Shown here: positions 1-7,440 of the stretch, one piece after another | Position numbering within the stretch: position 1 is the first letter of the stretch | How the letters are laid out: each line of letters starts with the position of its first letter | Assembly (NCBI GenBank): GCA_964460185.1 | Contig: CAYWTM010000010.1 | Location: 1-48,880 of the forward strand | Origin: JAVJPJ01 sp040217295 | GTDB lineage: Bacteria; Pseudomonadota; Alphaproteobacteria; Rhodobacterales; Rhodobacteraceae | DNA: 48,880 nucleotides | Reading direction: 5' to 3' | Notes under the pieces: generated by a model | What the model was told of the DNA's origin: nothing | Database searches by the model: none | The model's input: only the letters and a program-made list of their open reading frames with translations | Program-made: the position numbers and the translations under genes

Positions 1-368
1 CGCAGCCAGTCGATCAGCAGCGCGGCCGACGCGCCGCCATCCACGTCGTAATCGGCAAAGATCGCGATGCGTTCGCGCGCCTCGACGGCGGCGATCACGC
101 GGGCCGCGGCGGGGGCCATGTCCCTAAGCGTCAGCGGATCCGGCAGCAGATCGCGCAGGGCAGGGGCCAGGAACCCGGCCGCCTGTTCGGGCTGGACCCC
201 GCGCCGGGCAAGGATGCTGGCAACCGCCGGCGGTTGGCCCGCGCGTTGCGACAGCGCCTGTGCCAGACGTTCGGTTTCCACATCGGGTCCGATCCAGCGC
301 CGCCCCGTCAGAGAGGTTTCGACCCCCAGATAGGCCTCGGACACCCCGATATGTTGTGGAGATGACAT
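1..368 (-). CDS. recJ: Single-stranded-DNA-specific exonuclease RecJ, N-terminal part (runs off the window)
   Basis: Only the first 122 codons are present; the rest lies to the left of base 1. RecJ degrades single-stranded DNA 5' to 3' in recombinational and mismatch repair in the cytoplasm. The visible part ends in the DHH-family metal motif DYDVDGG at about residues 106-112, preceded by a hydrophobic strand (IAIFA), which is the hallmark of the RecJ catalytic core. The start is taken as the ATG at 366-368 (MSSPQHIGVSEAYLGVETS). I see no strong Shine-Dalgarno in front of it, so translation may be coupled to glpX, whose stop lies 38 bases upstream. The hom-glpX-recJ order on one strand suggests one transcript. 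Identification rests on the motif and N-terminal similarity; the gene is truncated only by the window edge. Confidence 0.88.
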   Translation of the reverse strand, partial: MSSPQHIGVSEAYLGVETSLTGRRWIGPDVETERLAQALSQRAGQPPAVASILARRGVQPEQAAGFLAPALRDLLPDPLTLRDMAPAAARVIAAVEARERIAIFADYDVDGGASAALLIDWL

Positions 369-406
369 GCGGTCACACTACAAGGAGCGCGCCCGAGCTG
401 TCACCC

Positions 407-1372
407 TCATTTCACCGGGTTGCGATAGGTCATCCGCCGGACCGACCCGGTCTTCGACCGCATCAAGATGGTTTCGGCAGTCAGGTAGCCGACTTCGCGC
501 TTGATCCCGGCCAGGATCGAGCCATCGGTCACGCCGGTTGCAGCAAAGATCACGTCTTGTGTCACCATGTCGTCACGGGTGTAGACCCGGTCGAGGTTGG
601 TGATGCCGGCCTTGCGGGCGCGGCCGCGTTCGTCGTCGTTGCGGAACAACAGGCGGCCGTACATCTGGCCGCCCATGCATTTCAGCGCGGCGGCGGCCAG
701 AACGCCCTCTGGGGCGCCGCCTTCGCCCATATACATGTCGATGCCGGTCAGGTCGGCCTCGGCGGCGTGGATGACGCCAGCGACATCTCCGTCGGTGATC
801 AAACGAATGGCGCAATCGGTGGTGCGCAGTTCTTCGATCATCGCCTCGTGCCGGGGGCGCTCCAGTACGCAAACGGTTATGTCGTTGGTGGAACATCCCT
901 TGGCGGCGGCCAGCGCGCTGACGCGTTCGGATGGCGACATGTCCAGCGTCACCACCCCGGTCCGATATCCCGGGCCGATGGCCAGCTTGTCCATGTAGAC
1001 ATCGGGCGCGTGCAGCATCGACCCGCGCGGGCCCATGGCGATCACGGTCAGCGCGTTTGGCATATCCTTGGCCGTCAAAGAGGTGCCTTCCAGCGGATCG
1101 AGCGCGATGTCGACCTCGGGACCGTTCCCATTGCCGACCTCTTCGCCGATGAACAGCATGGGCGCCTCGTCGCGTTCGCCTTCGCCGATGACCACGACGC
1201 CCTTGATGTCCAGTTTGTTGAGCTGGTCGCGCATCGCGTTCACGGCAGCCTGGTCGGCGGCCTTTTCATCACCGCGCCCGATCAGCTTGGCCGAGGCAAG
1301 AGCTGCCGCTTCCGACACCCGGGCCAGCCCGAGCGACAGCATGCGGTCGTTGAAGTCGTTGGTCTTCGCCAT
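407..1372 (-). CDS. glpX: Class II fructose-1,6-bisphosphatase GlpX
   Basis: A 321-residue protein, the usual length for GlpX. It hydrolyses fructose-1,6-bisphosphate to fructose-6-phosphate in gluconeogenesis and is a cytoplasmic, divalent-metal-dependent, lithium-sensitive-type phosphatase. Visible signatures are GEGERDEAPM at about 63-72, the metal-binding DPLEGTSL at 92-99, DGDVAG at 194-199 and GEGGAPEGVL at 216-225. Some family members also act on sedoheptulose-1,7-bisphosphate, which cannot be judged here. It sits between hom (105 bases upstream) and recJ (38 bases downstream) on the same strand, so the three are probably co-transcribed. The start ATG at 1370-1372 gives the expected N-terminus. 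Confidence 0.95.
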   Translation of the reverse strand: MAKTNDFNDRMLSLGLARVSEAAALASAKLIGRGDEKAADQAAVNAMRDQLNKLDIKGVVVIGEGERDEAPMLFIGEEVGNGNGPEVDIALDPLEGTSLTAKDMPNALTVIAMGPRGSMLHAPDVYMDKLAIGPGYRTGVVTLDMSPSERVSALAAAKGCSTNDITVCVLERPRHEAMIEELRTTDCAIRLITDGDVAGVIHAAEADLTGIDMYMGEGGAPEGVLAAAALKCMGGQMYGRLLFRNDDERGRARKAGITNLDRVYTRDDMVTQDVIFAATGVTDGSILAGIKREVGYLTAETILMRSKTGSVRRMTYRNPVK

Positions 1373-1477
1373 GGGTCTGGGCCTTCTTTCTGATCAGGTG
1401 CCGTCGGGGTTCCCCCCGGGTCTATCGGGGTTCAGGGGGAAACGGCAAGACTGGGGGCGCTAACGGCCTTCGCCATG

Positions 1478-2764
1478 TCAGACATCCTCGATCCGCAGGG
1501 CAACCGGATCGCCGACAAGCACGCCTGTCGCCGGCAGGGCAGCAAGCGCCGTATCCAGGGACGGGCGGGCGGTCTTGTGGGTGACGATCAGCACCGGGGC
1601 ATTGTCGCCCGGGTGGTCGTACTGGCGCATCCTGTCAATGGACACGCCCGCTTCGCCCAGGGCGGTGGCGACCTTGGCCAGGGCACCGGGTCTGTCTGCC
1701 AGTTCCATCCGCAGGTAATACCGCGCGGGGCTGGCGGCCGAGGCGGGCGGCGCTTTTTCCAGCGATGTGGCGGGCCTGCCGAAAGTGGCCACGCGGATGC
1801 CGCGCGCGATGTCGCAGACATCGGACATGACGGCGCTGGCCGTGGGGCCTTCGCCCGCGCCGGCACCGCGCAGCACGATCTGTCCCACGCTGTCGCCTTC
1901 CAGGACCACCATGTTGGTGCCGCCTTCCAGTTGTCCCAGCGCCGACGTTGCCGGCACCAGGCAGGGCGACATCCGCTGTTCCAGCCCACGGCCCGTCATC
2001 TGCGCAACGCCCAGAAGCTTGATCTTGTAGCCCATATCGCCCGCGCGGCGGATATCCTCGATGGTGATTGCGCCGATCCCTTCCAACGCGATGGCATCGA
2101 ATGCGGGTTGTGTTCCGTAGGCGATCGCGGCCAGCAGCGTCAGTTTGTGGGCCGCGTCGATGCCGCCTACATCGAGTTCCGGATCAGCCTCCAGGTAGCC
2201 AAGCCCATCCGCTTCGGCGAATGCCTCGTCGTAGGTCAGCCCGGCGCTGTCCATGCGGGTCAGGATATAGTTGCAGGTGCCGTTCATGACGCCCATCACC
2301 CGGTCGATCGCATTCCCTGCCAGACCTTCGGTCAGCGATTTGATGACGGGAATGCCGCCGGCGACAGCGGCCTCGAACCGCAGCACCCGCCCGGCGGCTT
2401 CGGCGGTTTCGGCCAAGGCCTGGCCATGGACGGCCAGCATCGCCTTGTTGGCGGTGACCACATCCTTGCCGGCGGCGATCGCGGCCTCGGTCGCGGCCTT
2501 TGCCGGGCCGTCTTCGCCGCCCATCAGTTCCACGAACACATCCACATCCGACCTGCGCGCAAGTGCGACCGGGTCGTCTTCCCATGCGTATGTCTTGAGG
2601 TTGACGCCGCGATCCTTGTCGCGCGATCGGGCCGAGACGGCCACGATCCGGATCGGGCGGCCACAGCGCTGGCTCAGCAGGTTGGCCTGCCGCTCGACGA
2701 TCTTCACAACACCCACACCAACAGTGCCTAGCCCGGCAATTCCAAGGCGCAGGGGGTCAGTCAT
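1478..2764 (-). CDS. hom: Homoserine dehydrogenase
   Basis: A 428-residue protein that reduces aspartate semialdehyde to homoserine with NAD(P)H, the branch point to threonine, methionine and isoleucine. The Rossmann motif GLGTVG lies at 11-16, ANKAML at 105-110 is the conserved substrate/cofactor loop, and the stretch YLEADPELDVGGIDAAHKL near 192-210 carries the catalytic acidic and lysine residues. From about residue 348 the C-terminus (RYYLRMELADRPGALAKVA) is an ACT domain, which in this family mediates feedback inhibition by threonine. There is no fused aspartokinase domain, so this is the monofunctional form. It is the first gene of the hom-glpX-recJ run. Confidence 0.95.
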   Translation of the reverse strand: MTDPLRLGIAGLGTVGVGVVKIVERQANLLSQRCGRPIRIVAVSARSRDKDRGVNLKTYAWEDDPVALARRSDVDVFVELMGGEDGPAKAATEAAIAAGKDVVTANKAMLAVHGQALAETAEAAGRVLRFEAAVAGGIPVIKSLTEGLAGNAIDRVMGVMNGTCNYILTRMDSAGLTYDEAFAEADGLGYLEADPELDVGGIDAAHKLTLLAAIAYGTQPAFDAIALEGIGAITIEDIRRAGDMGYKIKLLGVAQMTGRGLEQRMSPCLVPATSALGQLEGGTNMVVLEGDSVGQIVLRGAGAGEGPTASAVMSDVCDIARGIRVATFGRPATSLEKAPPASAASPARYYLRMELADRPGALAKVATALGEAGVSIDRMRQYDHPGDNAPVLIVTHKTARPSLDTALAALPATGVLVGDPVALRIEDV

Positions 2765-2843
2765 TCGGGCATCCTCCGGGGTGGGTCACAGGCGTCGCGC
2801 GCTCCGTGTTAGCGGCTTCGCCACCCGGCTGCAACGCACCAAC

Positions 2844-3095
2844 TCAGAGAGGCAACCGGCGCAGCGCATCCGCGCGGCGGCGCAGATCGGCGGCGCGCGC
2901 CTCCAGTGTCAGGCCCTCGGTTTCGGCGGAGCGCGGCTGCATTTCGTCGGTGCTGGCCAAGAGCGGCCCGAGAGGCAGCAGGGCGGGGTATCCTTCGGCG
3001 CGCGCGCCCGGGCTTATCTGGCTGGCCAGATCGGGCCGCGACGGGCCGCAGGCGACCAGTGATATCAGGCAAAGGAGGGCGGCAACACGTGACAT
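2844..3095 (-). CDS. Small predicted lipoprotein, function unknown
   Basis: An 83-codon ORF starting MSRVAALLCLISLVACGPS. This is a short signal peptide ending in a lipobox (LVAC), so the mature protein is probably a lipid-anchored peptide of about 66 residues with its cysteine at position 17. The remainder is rich in Ala, Arg and Leu and ends in a helical, possibly coiled-coil segment (LEARAADLRRRADALRRL). The reading frame is open further upstream, but starting there would bury the signal peptide. The gene is divergent from tetR with 76 bases between the starts, and the operator there could also control it. It ends 79 bases before hom begins. I do not recognise the family. Confidence 0.68.
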   Translation of the reverse strand: MSRVAALLCLISLVACGPSRPDLASQISPGARAEGYPALLPLGPLLASTDEMQPRSAETEGLTLEARAADLRRRADALRRLPL

Positions 3096-3143
3096 GGCCC
3101 AGAGGTAACGTGATGCACAAGGCGGAGTCCAGCATGGTTGAAT

Positions 3144-3157
3144 TGAACGCCCGTTCA
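3144..3157. promoter_or_regulatory. Candidate TetR operator (TGAACG-CC-CGTTCA)
   Basis: A perfect 6-2-6 inverted repeat, 15 bases in front of the tetR start codon and about 50 bases from the divergent lipoprotein start. GAACG/CGTTC half-sites of this kind are typical of TetR autoregulatory operators (known from several family members). Its position fits repression of tetR, and possibly also of the lipoprotein gene. No other palindrome is seen in this 76-base gap. Confidence 0.68.
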
Positions 3158-3171
3158 GATAATCTGCCACC

Positions 3172-3750
3172 ATGGCACGCAAACAAGGCAGTCACGCACA
3201 AATCACCGGCCCCCGTCTGCGGAAAGCGGCCCTGCGCCTGTTCGCGCGGCACGGGTTCGCAGCCGTTTCCATGCGCCAGATCGCGGCAGAGGTGGGGGTG
3301 CAGGCAGGCGCGCTGTATCTTTATACACCCGATAAACAGGCGCTTTTGTTCGACCTGATGCGCGACCACCTCGAGGATCTGCTGGCGGATTGGTCAGCCC
3401 CCGCAGGCGGGGCCATGACCGCGCTGGAAAGTTTCGTGCGCCACCACATCCGTTACCACCTGGACAAACCCGATCTGGTCTTCGTCGCCTACATGGAACT
3501 GCGCAACCTGACGCCCGAGAATTTCGCGGTCATCGAAGGCCTGCGGCGGGATTATGAAAACCAACTCGAGGCGGTGCTGAAGCAGGGGCAGGCGGAACAC
3601 GTCTTTGCGGTGCAGGATACGAAACTGGCGACCATGGCATTGATCGCGATGCTGACCGGGGTCACGACATGGTACCGCGAAGGCGGCCGCCTGGACCGGA
3701 TGGCCGTCGAAAACCTCTATTGGGATATGGCACGCAAGGCCGTTGCCTGA
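3172..3750 (+). CDS. TetR/AcrR family transcriptional regulator
   Basis: A 192-residue one-domain-plus-HTH repressor. The N-terminal helix-turn-helix is plain at about residues 17-62: ALRLFARHGFAAVSMRQIA, then VGVQAGALYLYTPDKQALLF, the canonical TetR pattern. The C-terminal two thirds are helical and should form the ligand-binding and dimer domain; the ligand is unknown. The start at 3172 follows the operator-like palindrome. The convergent neighbour is a fatty acid desaturase, ending 23 bases beyond this stop. A lipid ligand is therefore possible, but this is only a guess from context. Confidence 0.9.
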   Translation: MARKQGSHAQITGPRLRKAALRLFARHGFAAVSMRQIAAEVGVQAGALYLYTPDKQALLFDLMRDHLEDLLADWSAPAGGAMTALESFVRHHIRYHLDKPDLVFVAYMELRNLTPENFAVIEGLRRDYENQLEAVLKQGQAEHVFAVQDTKLATMALIAMLTGVTTWYREGGRLDRMAVENLYWDMARKAVA

Positions 3751-3773
3751 CCCGTCGCGGCGGCCCGCGCCGG

Positions 3774-4820
3774 TCACGCGTCGCTGGGCACGCCTTGTTG
3801 TCTGGGCGCGCGGGGGAACGGCACCAGGCGCTGCTGATCCTCATCCCAGAGCCGCAATGTGAAGGACCGGATCGCCTCGGGCCAGCGGATCGTCTGCACC
3901 TCGTACTGGTCGCGCAGCGCACGATGGCACTGACGTAGCCGGTAGGACGGGATATTGGCGTTGAAATGGTGGATGTCGTGGTAGGCGATGTTGCCCGTGC
4001 CCAGATCCCACCACCAGCCGAGGTCCAGCGCCGACGACCCCTGCAGTGCGGCGCGGGCCGGGTTCAGGTCAGGCTTTCGATCCCACCACGTGTCTTCGAA
4101 ATTGTGCTGCAGATAGACCAGGAACACCCCGATGCAGCCCGCGACAAACACCGTGCCCGCATAGACCGTAAGCGCCGGCCAGCCGCCAAGCAGATAGAGC
4201 AGCCCCACCCAGGCCAGCAGGGCCAGGTTGTGGGCCAGGACCTGCATCGCACCCACCCGGGCGCTGTTCTTGGGCCAGCGATAGGCCAGCACATAGGTGA
4301 ACAGCCCGCCAATCGGCACCATGATGAACGGGTTGCGATACAGCCTGTACCACAGGCGCTGCCATGGGCCCGCCGCTTCCCACTCCGCCACGGTCATGGT
4401 GAAGATCTCGGTCGTGTCGCGTTCGTCCAGATTGCCAAGGTGCGAATGGTGGTCGTTATGGTTTGATTGCATCACCCGGTAGGGTGTCAGGGTAAAGACG
4501 CTGAGCCCCTGACCGGCCAAGTCGTTCAGCCGTTTGGTGGAAAACAGCGAGGCATGGCCACAATCATGCTGAAGCACATAAAGGCGCACGCCGGCAAACG
4601 CGTTGATCACGACCAGTGGCGCGACCAGCCACCAGATGGGCCAGGCCTGCACGGCCAGCCACAGGGTCAGGAAGTACACCGCAAAGGTGCCAACATAGCT
4701 GGCCCAGGCGATACGATCGTCGCGTGCCGTCCACCTGCGGGTAAAGGCGCGAATCTCGCGTTCGGCCTCGGCGCGATAGCCGGGCGTGATTTCGGGAAGC
4801 GATGATCGAACAGCGTGCAT
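3774..4820 (-). CDS. Membrane fatty acid desaturase
   Basis: A 348-residue integral membrane di-iron desaturase starting MHAVRSSLPEI. The frame is open 36 codons further upstream, but that extension is unlike the family. Three histidine clusters are visible: HDCGH at about 85-89, HNDHHSH at 121-127 and HDIHH at about 281-285. Together they ligate the two irons of the acyl-lipid/acyl-CoA desaturase family. Hydrophobic segments around 45-80 and between boxes 2 and 3 (for example near 180-220) are the expected membrane spans. It probably introduces a double bond into membrane acyl chains; carotenoid-type hydroxylases share the boxes but are usually different in layout. It is monocistronic and convergent with tetR. 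Confidence 0.86.
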   Translation of the reverse strand: MHAVRSSLPEITPGYRAEAEREIRAFTRRWTARDDRIAWASYVGTFAVYFLTLWLAVQAWPIWWLVAPLVVINAFAGVRLYVLQHDCGHASLFSTKRLNDLAGQGLSVFTLTPYRVMQSNHNDHHSHLGNLDERDTTEIFTMTVAEWEAAGPWQRLWYRLYRNPFIMVPIGGLFTYVLAYRWPKNSARVGAMQVLAHNLALLAWVGLLYLLGGWPALTVYAGTVFVAGCIGVFLVYLQHNFEDTWWDRKPDLNPARAALQGSSALDLGWWWDLGTGNIAYHDIHHFNANIPSYRLRQCHRALRDQYEVQTIRWPEAIRSFTLRLWDEDQQRLVPFPRAPRQQGVPSDA

Positions 4821-5032
4821 TTTGTCAGGTCTCTGTCGTTTTTCAGAACAAATGCAGGGGGATTTTCCTGCCAGAGCTATATCGAATGCCGTCGATTTAT
4901 GTGTGCCATTTCTGAATTCCAGAGGCAAGGCGGCGGAATGTAGCGGGTGTTTCGAGTGCGGGAATAAGCGGCTGTCCGCCGGTGCCGCCGCTGGCTGTCA
5001 AACGGGCCGTGCTTTGATTGCGGATCGGCACG

Positions 5033-5066
5033 AAAAACGGCGCCAGGATCTGACCCCGACGCCGTT
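5033..5066 (-). terminator. Rho-independent terminator of glyA
   Basis: On the minus strand AACGGCG pairs with CGCCGTT (5060-5066 with 5036-5042) and is followed by a run of five T (complement of 5033-5037). It begins about 20 bases after the glyA stop codon. Stem 7 bp, loop about 17 bases, so it is only moderately strong. Confidence 0.6.
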
Positions 5067-5084
5067 CTTCTGTTTGGTGTGAAA

Positions 5085-6380
5085 TCAGAGGTTGGGGTAG
5101 ATCGGAAAGCGTGCGCAAAGCTCCTGCACTTCGGCTGCGACCTTGGCTTCGACATTCCCGTTGCCATCGGCCCCGTTGTTTGCCAGCCCGTCGACAACTT
5201 CGACGATCCAATCAGCAACCTGGCGGAATTCGGGTTCCCCGAAGCCGCGCGTCGTGCCGGCGGGCGTGCCAAGGCGGATGCCGCTGGTGATGGTCGGCTT
5301 TTCGGTGTCGAAAGGGATGCCGTTCTTGTTGCAGGTGATATGCGCGCGCCCAAGCGCGGTTTCGGTGGCGTTGCCCTTGACCCCTTTGGGCCGCAGATCG
5401 ACCAGCATCAGGTGCGTGTCGGTGCCACCCGTAACGATATCCAGACCGCCTTTCATCAGCTGATCCGCCAGCGCCCTGGCATTGGCGATCACCTGCGCCT
5501 GGTAGTCCTTGAATTCAGGACGCAGCGCTTCACCAAAGGCGACCGCCTTGCCTGCGATCACATGCATCAGCGGCCCCCCCTGGATGCCCGGAAAGATCGC
5601 CGAATTCACCTTTTTCGAAATTGCTTCGTCATTGGTCAGGATCATGCCGCCGCGCGGTCCGCGCAGGGTCTTGTGAGTGGTCGTGGTGGCGACATGGGCG
5701 TGCGGGAAGGGCGAGGGATAATGGCCTGCCGCGACAAGACCCGCGAAATGCGCCATGTCGACCAGCAGATAGGCACCCACGCTATCGGCGATCTCGCGCA
5801 TCTTGGCAAAGTCGATGATGCGCGGAATGGCCGAACCACCCGCGATCAGCATCTTGGGCTGATGTTCCGCGGTCAATTCGGCGATCTGGTCATAGTCGAC
5901 CTCAAGATCCTGCTGGCGCACGCCGTACTGGATCGCGTTGAACCACTTGCCCGACTGGTTGGGCTTTGCGCCGTGGGTCAGGTGACCGCCGGCATCGAGG
6001 CTCATGCCCAGAATGGTATCGCCCGGCTGCAACAGCGCCTGGAACACACCCTGGTTGGCCTGGCTGCCTGAATTGGGCTGCACATTGGCAAACGCAGTGC
6101 CGAACAGCGCCTTGGCGCGGTCGATGGCAAGGTTTTCGGCGATGTCCACATACTGGCACCCGCCGTAGTACCGGCGGCCCGGATAGCCTTCGGCGTATTT
6201 GTTGGTCATCACGCCGCCCTGCGCTTCCATCACGGCGGCAGAGACGATGTTCTCGGACGCGATCAACTCGATCTCGTCGCGCTGGCGGCCGAGCTCCTGG
6301 CGCATGGCCTTGAAAATCTCGGGGTCGCGGGTTTCCAGTGTTTCGGTAAAGAAACCGGCATCGCGGTGGGGGGCGTTCAT
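5085..6380 (-). CDS. glyA: Serine hydroxymethyltransferase
   Basis: A 431-residue pyridoxal phosphate enzyme that interconverts serine and glycine while loading one-carbon units on tetrahydrofolate. Landmarks are ELIASENIVS at 38-47, GGHLTHG at 131-137, VDMAHFAGL at 207-215 and the PLP lysine in TTTTHKTLRG at about residue 237. The start MNAPHRDAGFF is chosen because it matches the family N-terminus and is preceded on the minus strand by AGGAGGAGCTG. The frame is open more than 100 codons upstream without family similarity. The gene is divergent from NAD kinase, with 190 bases between the starts, and I see no glycine riboswitch in that gap. Confidence 0.96.
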   Translation of the reverse strand: MNAPHRDAGFFTETLETRDPEIFKAMRQELGRQRDEIELIASENIVSAAVMEAQGGVMTNKYAEGYPGRRYYGGCQYVDIAENLAIDRAKALFGTAFANVQPNSGSQANQGVFQALLQPGDTILGMSLDAGGHLTHGAKPNQSGKWFNAIQYGVRQQDLEVDYDQIAELTAEHQPKMLIAGGSAIPRIIDFAKMREIADSVGAYLLVDMAHFAGLVAAGHYPSPFPHAHVATTTTHKTLRGPRGGMILTNDEAISKKVNSAIFPGIQGGPLMHVIAGKAVAFGEALRPEFKDYQAQVIANARALADQLMKGGLDIVTGGTDTHLMLVDLRPKGVKGNATETALGRAHITCNKNGIPFDTEKPTITSGIRLGTPAGTTRGFGEPEFRQVADWIVEVVDGLANNGADGNGNVEAKVAAEVQELCARFPIYPNL

Positions 6381-6570
6381 GGGCAGCTCCTCCTGTGGGT
6401 CCTGATCGGGCACGTGACAGATAGGGCGCGGTTTACGGGAAGGAAGGCCGTCGGGAAAGCCCGGAATCCGGCGACCCGTGTGGCGAAAGCGGCGATGGTG
6501 ATGCCGATGCGGGATTGAGTTTCCGATCCGCGCGCGCAAGTGTGGGGCGATCATCGGGAGGAGAGCGGCC

Positions 6571-7338
6571 ATGCCTGCGGCGCGAAACATCGCTTTTCTG
6601 GCCTCGGACACGGATCTGGCGCAAGAGGCCAAGGCCCGGCTCGAAGGGAAATACGGGGCGTTCTCGCCCGAGGACGCGGATGTCATCGTGGCGCTGGGCG
6701 GGGATGGCTTCATGTTGTCGACGCTCGCCAACACGCAGAAAATCGATGCGCCGGTCTATGGCATGAACCGGGGCACGGTCGGCTTCTTGATGAACACCTA
6801 CCGCGAGGACGGTCTGATCGCCCGGTTGGAAGCTGCCGAGGAAGAGGTGATCAACCCCCTTCACATGCGCGCCGAGACCACAGGCGGCAGCGTGGTCGAG
6901 GAATTGGCGATCAACGAGGTAAGCCTGTTGCGCGCCGGTCCGCAGGCGGCGCGGCTCAGGATCTTCGTGGATGGCCGGATGCGCATGGCCGAACTGGTCT
7001 GCGATGGCGCGCTGGTGTGCACGCCCGCGGGCTCGACTGCCTACAATTATTCGGCCCATGGCCCCATCTTGCCGATCGGTGCGGATGTTCTGGCGGTTAC
7101 GGCGGTTGCGGCGTTCCGGCCCCGGCGCTGGCGGGGCGCGCTGTTGCCCAAGACGGCCGTGGTCCGTATCGAGGTGCTGGACAGTGACAAACGGCCCGTG
7201 ATGGCAGATGCCGACAGCCGGTCGGTGGCGAATGTGGCGGCCGTCGAGATCAGGTCCGAGCCCGAGGTGCGGCACAGGATCCTGTTCGATCCCGGACACG
7301 GGCTGGAAGAACGCCTGATCGAAGAACAATTCGTCTGA
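6571..7338 (+). CDS. nadK: NAD kinase
   Basis: A 255-residue cytoplasmic enzyme that phosphorylates NAD to NADP. The catalytic GGDG motif is at 43-46, the NRGTVGFLMN loop at about 66-75, NEVS at 115-118 and TPAGSTAY at 151-158, all standard for the family. The protein is at the short end for bacterial NAD kinases, as is usual in alphaproteobacteria. It has a good ribosome binding site (GGGAGGAGAG) before the ATG at 6571. It is followed after 102 bases by an NADP-linked malic enzyme, a metabolically plausible neighbour, though the spacing leaves room for a separate promoter. Confidence 0.95.
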   Translation: MPAARNIAFLASDTDLAQEAKARLEGKYGAFSPEDADVIVALGGDGFMLSTLANTQKIDAPVYGMNRGTVGFLMNTYREDGLIARLEAAEEEVINPLHMRAETTGGSVVEELAINEVSLLRAGPQAARLRIFVDGRMRMAELVCDGALVCTPAGSTAYNYSAHGPILPIGADVLAVTAVAAFRPRRWRGALLPKTAVVRIEVLDSDKRPVMADADSRSVANVAAVEIRSEPEVRHRILFDPGHGLEERLIEEQFV

Positions 7339-7440
7339 CAGGCCTGCGCGACACGCACTGGCGCACGCGACCCTGCGCCGCGTTTCGTTTCGGCCAGACA
7401 GATCGTTTAACGCTAAACAAATTTGGCGCGAGGGAAAGAC

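Noticed and set aside
6381..6570. Glycine or other riboswitch in front of glyA
   Set aside because: I looked for conserved stem motifs in the 190-base divergent gap and saw none that match known glycine or folate-related switches.
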